Part shown: positions 32,935 to 40,601 of the stretch, one piece after another | Position numbering within the stretch: position 1 is the first letter of the stretch | How the letters are laid out: each line of letters starts with the position of its first letter | Source: Chloroflexota bacterium | GTDB lineage: Bacteria; Chloroflexota; Chloroflexia; Chloroheliales; Chloroheliaceae | DNA: 64,000 nt | Assembly: GCA_028287745.1 (NCBI GenBank) | Contig: JAQBPB010000090.1 | Coordinates: 62,001-126,000 of the forward strand | Direction: 5' to 3' | Program-made: the position numbers and the translations under genes | Notes under the pieces: model-generated | Database searches by the model: none | Told to the model about the DNA's origin: nothing | What the model saw: the letters and a program-made list of their open reading frames with translations, nothing else

Positions 32935-34350
32935 ATGGAAATCTTGGAGCGTCCGACCGGGGAAGCCGGGACCGGAAAAAAACCGACTGTTTTAATCGTA
33001 GGTGGGGGTCTGGCCGGTCTGACAGCGGCCAAATATCTTTCCGACGCCGGTTTCGGGGTTACTTTACTGGAAAAAAGGCCCATCCTGGGCGGGAAAGTTT
33101 CGGCCTGGAAAGACGCCGACGGCGATTGGGTTGAAACCGGCCTGCACGCTTTCTTCGGCGCCTACGAAGAAATCTATACCCTGATGCGCGAACTTGATAC
33201 TTACAAGCATATTGACTGGAAAAAGCACGAGCTGACCTATACCCTGGAAGGTGGCGAGCGCTTTTCCTTTCAGACGGTCAACCTTCCCAGCCCGCTTCAC
33301 CTGCTGCCCGCCGCTTTCAAGAACCGCTATTTCACCCTGGCCGAACGGTTGACCCTGGTTAAAGCCCTCGGCCCCATGCTCTTTGGCTCGGCTAAATACT
33401 TTACCAGCCAGGACAAGTTTTCCTACGAACAGTGGCACGAACGCTGGGGTATTAGCAAGCGCATGCTCAAGAAGATGTTCATGCCAATGGCCCTGGCCCT
33501 TAAATTCCTGCCGCCGGACGAAATCTCGGCCAAAATCGTGCTGGACGTAATCGGCATCTTCCTGCGCCAGAATAAAGCCAGCCGCATGGGCCTGCTCAAA
33601 GGCTCACCGAGCGAACTGCTGACCGGCCCGATTGCCGACTATGTCTGCCAGAAGGGCGGGACGGTCAGGACCGAGGCGAAAGTAAAAGAAGTCCTATTGG
33701 GCGAAACCAATCCCCGCAAGCTGGCCGGGGTGGTCCTGGAAGATGGCGAGTTATTGACCGCCGACAACTACCTGTTTGCCCTGCCGATGCATAACCTGAA
33801 AAAGCTTATCCCGGCCGAACTTTATGATAACGAACCCTTCTTTGCGAAACTGCGCAATATCCAGAGCGTCCCGGTAATTTCGGTCCAACTCTGGTTAGAC
33901 CGCCAGGTTAGCTACGTCAATAACCTGCTTTTTTCACCGGACGGCTTTATCCCGGTCTACACCGATATGGGTAACTCCAATCCCGCATACAGTCACGCTG
34001 GCAAAAGCCGCTTCCATTGTTGTGTGGCCCCGGCCAAAGACCTGATTAAAAAGAGTGATGAAGAGATCATTGCGGTTGTCTGGGACAATCTCCGGTCGGT
34101 CTTCCCGGACGGTAGCCGAGACGCTAAAATTGAAAAGGCGGTGGTGGTGCGGATTCCCTGGTCGGTCTACAACCCGGCCCCCGGTATAGACCAGTTCCGG
34201 CCCAGTCAGGAAACTCCGGTCAAAAATCTCTGGTTGGCCGGAGGTTACACTCACCAGAAGTTTTACGACTCAATGGAAGGGGCCGTCCAGAGCGGCAAGC
34301 TGGCCGCCCGGAAATTAATTCAGGCCGCCCAGGTAACCACAAAGCTCTAA
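32935..34350 (+). CDS. FAD-dependent carotene desaturase, plant/cyanobacterial CrtP-type
   Basis: This 471-residue protein begins with the FAD-binding Rossmann motif VLIVGGGLAGLTAAKYL and the next part LLEKRPILGGKVSAWKDADG. GDWVETGLHAFFGAYEEI closely follows the CrtP (15-cis-phytoene desaturase) pattern of cyanobacteria and plants. The C-terminal WLAGGYTHQKFYDSMEGAV is the carotenoid-desaturase FAD motif. Function is dehydrogenation of a C40 carotenoid or related polyene in the membrane. The ATG at 32935 has AGAGGG eight bases upstream. No other carotenoid gene lies near, so the place in the pathway (CrtP or CrtQ role) is open. Confidence 0.85.
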   Translation: MEILERPTGEAGTGKKPTVLIVGGGLAGLTAAKYLSDAGFGVTLLEKRPILGGKVSAWKDADGDWVETGLHAFFGAYEEIYTLMRELDTYKHIDWKKHELTYTLEGGERFSFQTVNLPSPLHLLPAAFKNRYFTLAERLTLVKALGPMLFGSAKYFTSQDKFSYEQWHERWGISKRMLKKMFMPMALALKFLPPDEISAKIVLDVIGIFLRQNKASRMGLLKGSPSELLTGPIADYVCQKGGTVRTEAKVKEVLLGETNPRKLAGVVLEDGELLTADNYLFALPMHNLKKLIPAELYDNEPFFAKLRNIQSVPVISVQLWLDRQVSYVNNLLFSPDGFIPVYTDMGNSNPAYSHAGKSRFHCCVAPAKDLIKKSDEEIIAVVWDNLRSVFPDGSRDAKIEKAVVVRIPWSVYNPAPGIDQFRPSQETPVKNLWLAGGYTHQKFYDSMEGAVQSGKLAARKLIQAAQVTTKL

Positions 34351-34459
34351 TAAGTAGGTTTCGCCTGCCCCTGTCAGAGTCCGGTTTCTCATTAATGGCA
34401 CTATAATCTTTGTAAGCATGGTACTGTAATTCTAGCCCCAAAAATAAGTAAGCATATAG

Positions 34460-34492
34460 AAAAAGCCCCGCGCTTAATCAGTCGGGGCTTTT
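34460..34492. terminator. Bidirectional intrinsic terminator
   Basis: AAAAGCCCCG and CGGGGCTTTT arms between the convergent desaturase and DUF952 genes. Confidence 0.88.
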
Positions 34493-34554
34493 GCTTGTCC
34501 AAACAACCGGGATTCAGCCCTTAAGGCCGCCTGGTAAATAAAGCTAAGGCGCAA

Positions 34555-34911
34555 CTAATCCCATACCAGGAAGCGGCCGTTCTCGTCACGCGGTACCTCG
34601 CGTATTTCGAAGATTGCGTCGCGGTTGAGCGGGCCGTAAATATGCGGGAAAATCCGATTGGGATCCTCATAGATGACCGGGGCCGTTACCAGGCCCTTGT
34701 CAATCACCAGGACTATAAACTCGCCTGGGTCGGCCGTATAATAGCGGTTGCCGGTATCGGCTAGGTTCTGGGCGCCTTCCGTAGTGTGTATAAAATTCTC
34801 GCGTCCGGCCCGCATAGGTTCCGGCTGGTAATCCTCTGCGGCCGGTTGGGCCTCAAAATACTCTCGCGGTACAAGGTGGAAAGTGTACCCGTTCTGTCGC
34901 TGCTGGCTCAT
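34555..34911 (-). CDS. DUF952 family protein
   Basis: This 118-residue protein reads FIHTTEGAQNLADTGNRYYT, VLVIDKGLVTAPVIYEDP and FPHIYGPLNRDAI, the ordered landmarks of the DUF952 family. That family has a fold related to ADP-ribosyltransferase-like enzymes and is otherwise uncharacterised. AAGGGAG seven bases before the ATG fixes the start. It follows the acetyltransferase gene by 11 bases and is probably co-transcribed. Confidence 0.85.
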   Translation of the reverse strand: MSQQRQNGYTFHLVPREYFEAQPAAEDYQPEPMRAGRENFIHTTEGAQNLADTGNRYYTADPGEFIVLVIDKGLVTAPVIYEDPNRIFPHIYGPLNRDAIFEIREVPRDENGRFLVWD

Positions 34912-34922
34912 TAAGGCTCCCT

Positions 34923-35444
34923 TTAATCCAAATTCTTACGCATTACAATTTCAAAGGGTTCGAAACCGGCTTTTTCCCAGAATTTCAGACCGCCCGGGTT
35001 TTTCACATCCACTTCTATCTGGACCCGTTTAACGCCCTGGTCCTTGAACCACTCATAAGCACTTGCCAGCAACTGGTTGCCCACCCCGGCCGTCCGGTAG
35101 GCTTCCTCGGACCAGAGGTCGGCAATATAACCAAAGCGGTGATGTACAAACAGCGGTGCTTCGTAATGGAACGAACCTATAATATATCCGGCGGGTCTGT
35201 CGGCTATTTCTTGTGAGGCTGACCCGGTTGGGTAGGCAATGGCGAAGAAATAGTCATCAGACCCGGCTGCGCCGCTTATCCAGTCGCTGCTGCCTTCTTG
35301 CCAGCCTGGCCGGGGTTCCCAGTCGGTGTGCAGTGTTGCATGGTATTCGTACATTCGCTGCATCATTTCTACAAACTGGTCTAACTGGTATTTTGGGGTG
35401 TCCGGCCCCAGGACAACTACCCTGAAATTTGTTTGTTCACTCAT
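34923..35444 (-). CDS. GNAT-family N-acetyltransferase
   Basis: This 173-residue protein has the acetyl-CoA-binding motif RTAGVGNQLL (R-x-x-G-x-G) at about residue 115. It is preceded by GYIADLWSEEAYR and followed by the family's end pattern NPGGLKFWEKAGFEPFEI. The acceptor is unknown. The sequence TATAAT (35448-35453 on the minus strand) ends only a few bases before the ATG, so the transcript may have almost no leader. It is the first gene of a pair with DUF952. Confidence 0.9.
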   Translation of the reverse strand: MSEQTNFRVVVLGPDTPKYQLDQFVEMMQRMYEYHATLHTDWEPRPGWQEGSSDWISGAAGSDDYFFAIAYPTGSASQEIADRPAGYIIGSFHYEAPLFVHHRFGYIADLWSEEAYRTAGVGNQLLASAYEWFKDQGVKRVQIEVDVKNPGGLKFWEKAGFEPFEIVMRKNLD

Positions 35445-35629
35445 AGAATTATACCTGGAAACTTTTGCCCTTTAGCGGTCATAGCACTCGCTGACCGGCT
35501 GTAACCTTGGTTAGAATGCAAAATTCCGGTTGGGCCTTCCAACCCACCGACCTGACAAAACCAGCATAACATACTTTTTGAAATCAAGGGGGCGGGAAGG
35601 GCCTGATTTAGCAAGCAGGCCCGGGAAAT

Positions 35630-35857
35630 CTAAATCGGCTCTTCGATACTGGTCCGTTCGCCCTCTTCGAGAGTCTCGATATTGGATGCTTCCGTATCGC
35701 TGGAATCATCCTTGAATCCGACCGGGTTTTCGACATTGTCACCGGCCGGTGGGCTATCGATAGTTTCCGCGCCATCCGTACTGGTGCCGTAGTCCGGACT
35801 GGTTTCAGGTTCAAGCGTACTTTCCGTGGTTTCCGGTTGTTCGTTTTTATCGTTCAC
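35630..35857 (-). CDS. Small acidic disordered protein
   Basis: 75 residues, very rich in Glu, Asp, Ser, Thr and Pro with almost no hydrophobic core, so probably disordered. The GTG start at 35857 is preceded by AGGAGGG at good spacing, which argues for a real gene. No family recognised. Similar small acidic proteins are encoded at 39801-40076, 53208-53495 and 58172-58507. It lies 57 bases behind the CheY-like gene, in the same direction of transcription. Confidence 0.65.
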   Translation of the reverse strand: MNDKNEQPETTESTLEPETSPDYGTSTDGAETIDSPPAGDNVENPVGFKDDSSDTEASNIETLEEGERTSIEEPI

Positions 35858-35914
35858 TTTACCCTCCTGATTATTATTTGAAGTTGACCTGGATATTCCA
35901 GGCCGCCTGGGTGG

Positions 35915-36301
35915 TTAAAAGGCTTCTCTAAGGGCCTGTTCCAGCTCTTTTAACGTGTAGGGCTTGGTAAGGACTGCCCGGAAACCATATCGGCTGTGGT
36001 TCGCCATTATCAGGTCTTCCGAATAGCCGCTGGAAGCCACCGCTTTTATTTTCGGGTCCAGTTCAAGCAGCTTGCGGATAGTATCTTTACCGTTCATTCC
36101 GCCTACAATCGTCAGGTCCAACAACACTGCGTCAAAAGGTTTACCGGCTTCCAGGGCTTGCCGGTAAGCCTCGATAGCTTCCTTACCTTCCCTGACAACG
36201 ACTACTTCATAACCCAGGCATTCCAGCATTTCTCCAACCGAATCCCGTATTGCCGGTTCGTCATCCATTAACAGAATTCTTTCCTGTCCTATAACCGCCA
36301 C
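35915..36301 (-). CDS. CheY-like single-domain response regulator
   Basis: 128 residues forming one receiver domain: acidic pocket LLMDDEPAIRD, phosphorylation Asp in AVLLDLTIVGG (about D60), Ser in VASSGYSED and Lys in LTKPYTL. There is no output domain, so it acts by phosphorelay or protein contact. The GTG start at 36301 has AAAGGAG six bases ahead. No histidine kinase is next to it. Confidence 0.93.
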   Translation of the reverse strand: MAVIGQERILLMDDEPAIRDSVGEMLECLGYEVVVVREGKEAIEAYRQALEAGKPFDAVLLDLTIVGGMNGKDTIRKLLELDPKIKAVASSGYSEDLIMANHSRYGFRAVLTKPYTLKELEQALREAF

Positions 36302-36640
36302 TTTAGACTCCTTTAAGCAGCCTAATATTAAATTTTACCTGGCCTGGGAATTTTTATAGACCGCAGCAAAAGGACCGATTACTGCCTTAGCGATGAAATC
36401 GGACCCTAAAAACGAAATGTTTGGCTGCGTCACAGTCTATATTCTTAGGGTAACAGGGAGTTCCAGGTTACATAATTAAAGCCTGCGCAGATACTGATGG
36501 TAAGTTTATTTTATCATAAGAGGCTAAAAAGCATAATCGTATAACGATGTGGGGATAAAATCTGAAAAATTATTGCAAAGGTAAAATTAATTTGTTTCAT
36601 CTTTTCCGGGCTTGCCGGACCGTTTTTGCTAAAATAAATA
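36302..36640. other. Intergenic region without recognised gene
   Basis: About 340 A/T-rich bases between the response-regulator start and the korB terminator. No reading frame, repeat or RNA motif was recognised. Confidence 0.4.
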
Positions 36641-36678
36641 AAAAGGAGCTGCCCGGATTTTATTCCGGGCAGCTCTTT
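36641..36678 (-). terminator. Intrinsic terminator of the kor operon
   Basis: GAGCTGCCCGGA and TCCGGGCAGCTC arms with a six-base loop. The A run at 36641-36644 gives the T run on the minus strand. Confidence 0.88.
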
Positions 36679-36696
36679 ATCCAGGGTTAAAATTTA

Positions 36697-37743
36697 CTAG
36701 GCTAACATTTCGGCCATAATCTTGTCCAGGGCTTCTTTGGACGGGCGCAGCTTTTCGGCGGGCAAGTTGGCCAGGGCCGTCCGGGGCAGGTTGTGCAGCT
36801 CCGGCAAGGTCTGGCGGGTCTGGTCGATATAGAGCAAGCCGGTGATAAACTCCTGCTTGGAGTGGGCTTCTTCCAGCAACTTCATGGCCGCCGCCCGGCT
36901 GGTCGGGTCATAATCTTCGCCCAGCTTGCGGAGTTGGATAATCGGGCCGTCGTGCATCTGGACCATGCGGGTGGTACCCGGGTCATAGTCAACCTGGATT
37001 TCATCTTTGGACTCAATGAAGTTGATGTCGTGCAGCCGTTCCTCGTGGGCTTTGCCGTAAGGATAGCTCTTGGTCGACTCTTCGTGGTTATTAAAGGTCA
37101 CGCAAGGGCTGATAATATCCAGCACTGCCGTACCGTTATATGAAAGGGCCGCCTTGAGCAACTCGCGTACCTGCTTGGCGTCACCGGCAAAGGACCGGGC
37201 CACGAAGCCGCAGTCCGAGGCGACCGCTTCCAGGCACAGGTCAATCGGGGTTAATTCGTTGGTCCCGGCGTACTTCAGTTTCTGGCCCAGGTCGGCGGTC
37301 GCCGAGAACTGGCCCTTGGTCAGGCCGTAGACCCCGTTGTTTTCGATGATATAGACCATCGGCACGTTCCGGCGCAGCAGGTGCTTGTACTGGCCCAGGC
37401 CGATACTGCCGGTATCGCCATCACCGCTGACGCCAATCGCCTTTAGTTCCCGGTTAGCCAGCATCGCCCCGGTAGTTACCGAAGGCATGCGGCCGTGCAG
37501 GGTGTTGAAGCCGTGCGCCCGGTTCATAAAGTAAGCGGGCGACTTACTGGAACAGCCAATGCCGCTCATCTTGATCAGGTGCTGCGGATTAATCGAAAGT
37601 TCCCAGCAGACGCCAATAATCTGGCTGGTGATCGAGTCGTGGCCGCAACCGGCACAAAGCGTGGAGGGTCGGCCTTTATATTCCAGTTTATCCAGGCCCA
37701 GCTTGTTCAATTTCTCGTTACTGGGTTTAACATCAGTGGTCAT
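36697..37743 (-). CDS. korB: 2-oxoglutarate (2-oxoacid):ferredoxin oxidoreductase, beta subunit
   Basis: This 348-residue subunit binds thiamine diphosphate and the iron-sulfur cluster. Landmarks are LCAGCGHDSITSQII (cluster Cys pair and TPP contact), GIGCSSKSPAYF, and the TPP/Mg motif GDGDTGSIGLGQ with the later ENNGVYGLTKGQ. The enzyme converts 2-oxoglutarate, CoA and oxidised ferredoxin to succinyl-CoA, CO2 and reduced ferredoxin, or runs in reverse. The ATG at 37743 with AGGAG nine bases ahead is used rather than the start at 37770. It lies 99 bases behind korA. No separate ferredoxin-type subunit is present. The assignment to 2-oxoglutarate rather than pyruvate rests on the two-subunit layout. 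Confidence 0.9.
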   Translation of the reverse strand: MTTDVKPSNEKLNKLGLDKLEYKGRPSTLCAGCGHDSITSQIIGVCWELSINPQHLIKMSGIGCSSKSPAYFMNRAHGFNTLHGRMPSVTTGAMLANRELKAIGVSGDGDTGSIGLGQYKHLLRRNVPMVYIIENNGVYGLTKGQFSATADLGQKLKYAGTNELTPIDLCLEAVASDCGFVARSFAGDAKQVRELLKAALSYNGTAVLDIISPCVTFNNHEESTKSYPYGKAHEERLHDINFIESKDEIQVDYDPGTTRMVQMHDGPIIQLRKLGEDYDPTSRAAAMKLLEEAHSKQEFITGLLYIDQTRQTLPELHNLPRTALANLPAEKLRPSKEALDKIMAEMLA

Positions 37744-37842
37744 TGGTTTAATACTCCTTTTCCCCATCATTGGGTCAGGGCCAGCCTTTAAGCGTGGACT
37801 AAACGCGTTTCAGGCTGGTTGTCCTGTCATTTACCGGGCCAG

Positions 37843-39690
37843 TTAGGCCGCTCCTTCGCCTTGTTTAACCTTATCCATGATGAACTGCGCCGTTAGCGGC
37901 AGACCGTCGCACTTGTTAGTTGCGATCAGCCGGGTGGCGTATTCCGGCGTGTGCAGTTGCAGCAAAGAGCGCATCTGCGCGTCGTAATTAAGTTCTACCA
38001 CGTAGACGTGGTCGTACTTGCCAATGAACTCGCGGACGGTTTCATTCAAGGGCAGGGCTTTGATCCGCAGGTAGCTGGTTTCGATACCGTCTTCGCGCAG
38101 GTAGTCCCTGGCTTCGACAACCGCCGGGTCGGCCGAGCCGTAGGAAATAATACCGACTGTGGCGCCTGGTTTTTCATCAACAACCGGAGCCGGGACAAGG
38201 TTCCGGGCCGTGTCGTGCTTTTTGCTCAGGCGGGCCAGGTTATTTTCCCAATCGTCCGGGCGCTCGCTGTAACTTGCCTGGGTGTTATGGCCGGTACCGC
38301 GTGTGAAGTAAGCGGCCGCCGGGTGATCGTTGCCGGGCAGGGTCCGGTAGGTTATCCCGTCACCGTCAACATCCTCATAGCGGGCCCATTTACCCTGCAA
38401 TTCTTTAAGCTGGGGGGCGTCCAGGACTTTACCCCGGTCCATCGGTTCAGCCGGGTAATCAAACGGTTCGGTCATCCACAAATTCATGCCCAGGTCCAGG
38501 TCGCTAAGGACAAATACCGGGGTTTGCAGGCGTTCGGCCACGTCAAAGGCCCGCCAGCCAAACTCGAAACATTCCTTCATATTGCCTGGCAGCAGGATAA
38601 TGTTTTTGGTGTCACCGTGACCCAGGAAGTAAGTTTTAAGGACATCGCCCTGTGAAACGCGGGTGGGCAAGCCGGTGCTGGGTCCCATGCGCATGATGTC
38701 CCAGATTACGCCGGGAATTTCGGCGAAATAGGCCAGGCCGGTAAATTCGGTCATAAGCGAGATGCCCGGTCCGGAAGTTGCCGTCATAGACCGCGCCCCG
38801 GCCCACCCGGCCCCAAAGACCATCCCGGCAGCGGCCAGTTCGTCTTCGGCCTGGACTACGGCGTAAGTAGCTTTACCCGTTTCTTCATCGTGGCGCAGTT
38901 CTGGCAGGTAATCGTTAATGGCGTCTACCAGGCTGGTAGAAGGCGTAATCGGGTACCAGGCTACAAAACTTACACCGCCAAAGACCGCGCCCATACCGCC
39001 CGCGCTGTTGCCGTCAATCATAAACTTGCCGCTGGTGGCGTTCATGGGTTCGACTTTGAAAGGGTCTTGCTTGGGCAGGTTATTCCGGACATATTCGGCG
39101 GCCTTTTGCACCACGCCGTAGTTTATCTCAACCGGCTTGGCTTTGCCTTTGAAGTGAGCCTGGAGGGCTCCCTTTACCTGGCCCGGGTCGAGGCTTAAAA
39201 GTTCCATTAGCGCGCCGACATACACCATGTTGGCGATATAATCGCGGAGCTTGACATCCACGTTCGCCTCTTTGACCATTTGCTTGACTGGCAAAGTGTA
39301 AAAGGTGATGTCGGGGCGATTAGCTTTGTCTTTGAGGACGAGGTCTTGCGGGTGAATGCACACAGCCCCGGCCTTCAGAGACTCCAGGTCGGCATCGGCG
39401 GTCTGGTTGTTAAATGCGACCAAAATTTCGGTGCTGTCGCGCCGGGCGGTATAGCCGTTTTTATTTACCCGGATGGTATACCAGGTCGGCAAGCCCGAAA
39501 TATTTGAAGGGAAAATGTTCTTACCGGTGACCGGGATGCCCATTTTGAAGAGCGCCCGAATAATAGTAGCGTTCGCGGTCTGGCTGCCGGAACCGTTTAC
39601 CGTAGCTACGTTAATGGTAAAGTCATTTACTATTGGGGTCTGGTCGGGTCGGTTGGATTGTTCGGCTGGTCTTTCAATCGTGATACTCAT
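37843..39690 (-). CDS. korA: 2-oxoglutarate (2-oxoacid):ferredoxin oxidoreductase, fused gamma-alpha subunit
   Basis: 615 residues. The gamma domain is at the N-terminus (residues about 25-200), with VNGSGSQTANATIIRALFKM and GLPTWYTIRVNKNGYTARR. The alpha domain follows, with GNSAGGMGAVFGGVSFVAWY and YPITPSTSLVDAI, and then TATSGPGISLMTEFTGLAYF, the pyrimidine-binding part of the TPP pocket. Together with KorB it forms the oxidoreductase. The gamma-alpha fusion and 610-residue length match the KorA type found in aerobic actinobacteria and Chloroflexota. A purine-rich AAGGAGGTAGAACAGG stretch precedes the ATG. Confidence 0.92.
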   Translation of the reverse strand: MSITIERPAEQSNRPDQTPIVNDFTINVATVNGSGSQTANATIIRALFKMGIPVTGKNIFPSNISGLPTWYTIRVNKNGYTARRDSTEILVAFNNQTADADLESLKAGAVCIHPQDLVLKDKANRPDITFYTLPVKQMVKEANVDVKLRDYIANMVYVGALMELLSLDPGQVKGALQAHFKGKAKPVEINYGVVQKAAEYVRNNLPKQDPFKVEPMNATSGKFMIDGNSAGGMGAVFGGVSFVAWYPITPSTSLVDAINDYLPELRHDEETGKATYAVVQAEDELAAAGMVFGAGWAGARSMTATSGPGISLMTEFTGLAYFAEIPGVIWDIMRMGPSTGLPTRVSQGDVLKTYFLGHGDTKNIILLPGNMKECFEFGWRAFDVAERLQTPVFVLSDLDLGMNLWMTEPFDYPAEPMDRGKVLDAPQLKELQGKWARYEDVDGDGITYRTLPGNDHPAAAYFTRGTGHNTQASYSERPDDWENNLARLSKKHDTARNLVPAPVVDEKPGATVGIISYGSADPAVVEARDYLREDGIETSYLRIKALPLNETVREFIGKYDHVYVVELNYDAQMRSLLQLHTPEYATRLIATNKCDGLPLTAQFIMDKVKQGEGAA

Positions 39691-39800
39691 AAAATCCTGT
39701 TCTACCTCCTTGTAGGATAAAAGGCCGGATATTTTTAAGTTAGGCTGGAAAGTTTCAGGCTTGTTCGCTCTGCCTGGCCTGCTACCCGGCCCATTATGTT

Positions 39801-40076
39801 TTAACCTGGGGTTAATTCATCCTGGGGATTGACATCCGGGTCCTTATCACCTGACCGCTCTTCCCCGGTCAAGTCGCTTGGTCCGGTAACCGGGGGCATT
39901 ACCGGGGTAACATTTTCCTCGGTAGCTCCCATATAGCTCTGTGGCTCCGATGGATCACTGGCCGGTTCAGCCGGAATACCCTGGTGCGTTACGTTCTCCT
40001 GGCTGAGTTCTTCACGCACACTGGCCGATTGGGTTTCGGGAGAAGCCGGGACCGGGTTTTTGTTTTCCTCTGTCAT
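39801..40076 (-). CDS. Small acidic disordered protein
   Basis: 91 residues (start ATG at 40076; GTG at 40079 is an equal choice), with AAAGGG upstream. The composition is dominated by Glu, Pro, Ser, Thr and Asp, with no predicted helix or membrane segment, so it is probably disordered. It lies between korA and the sucA leader and has no recognised family. It resembles the 75-residue protein at 35630-35857 in composition rather than in alignable sequence. Confidence 0.6.
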   Translation of the reverse strand: MTEENKNPVPASPETQSASVREELSQENVTHQGIPAEPASDPSEPQSYMGATEENVTPVMPPVTGPSDLTGEERSGDKDPDVNPQDELTPG

Positions 40077-40079
40077 CAC

Positions 40080-40601
40080 ACTTTGCCCTTTTCATTATAG
40101 AGTAGTAGTTTTAGCGCCGTTGCTTTCCGCTCTCACTTTATTAAATTATACCGAAAGATTGAATGACAAAACCGGCGAGTAGTTCAAACTGCCATAGGTT
40201 ACCCTTATGGCGGTTTTCAATTGGGGACCAGAAAATCTCCAAATAACTATTAGTTTTTTGAAGGGCTGTGCCCGGATAATAATCGGTCCTGAATATAATA
40301 TCACAAGAGAACTTGTAGTTCTATTCACAAAGCAACCCCTAAGCCATAGATAAAATTTAGAGTAGGTATTATCATAGGGAATTATATATATAGTCTATAA
40401 CGTGGAGTGTATCTTATTATATACTGGCATCCGTTGTGATATGAACTGATATGTTATAATTTTGAGGTAAAAAATAATAAATTAACTTGAAATAGGTTAG
40501 GGTTATAACTAAACACAGCCCGCAGTTAATCTGCGATTACCAAAAGCTGTAGGTACGATGGCGAGGCAGCTTTTAACCTAATTCACCCGAGGAAAGATTG
40601 T
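40080..40601 (+). promoter_or_regulatory. Upstream region and structured leader of sucAB
   Basis: 522 bases without a gene. A candidate promoter is TTGTGA (40434-40439), 15 bases, TATAAT (40455-40460); the spacing is short. The leader then holds two hairpins: CGCAG-TTAAT-CTGCG (40520-40534) and arms AAAAGCTG/CAGCTTTT around a 17-base loop (about 40542-40574). The start codon follows at 40602. A further hairpin AACTGCCATA/TATGGCGGTT lies near 40188-40216. None matches an RNA family I know. Confidence 0.45.
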
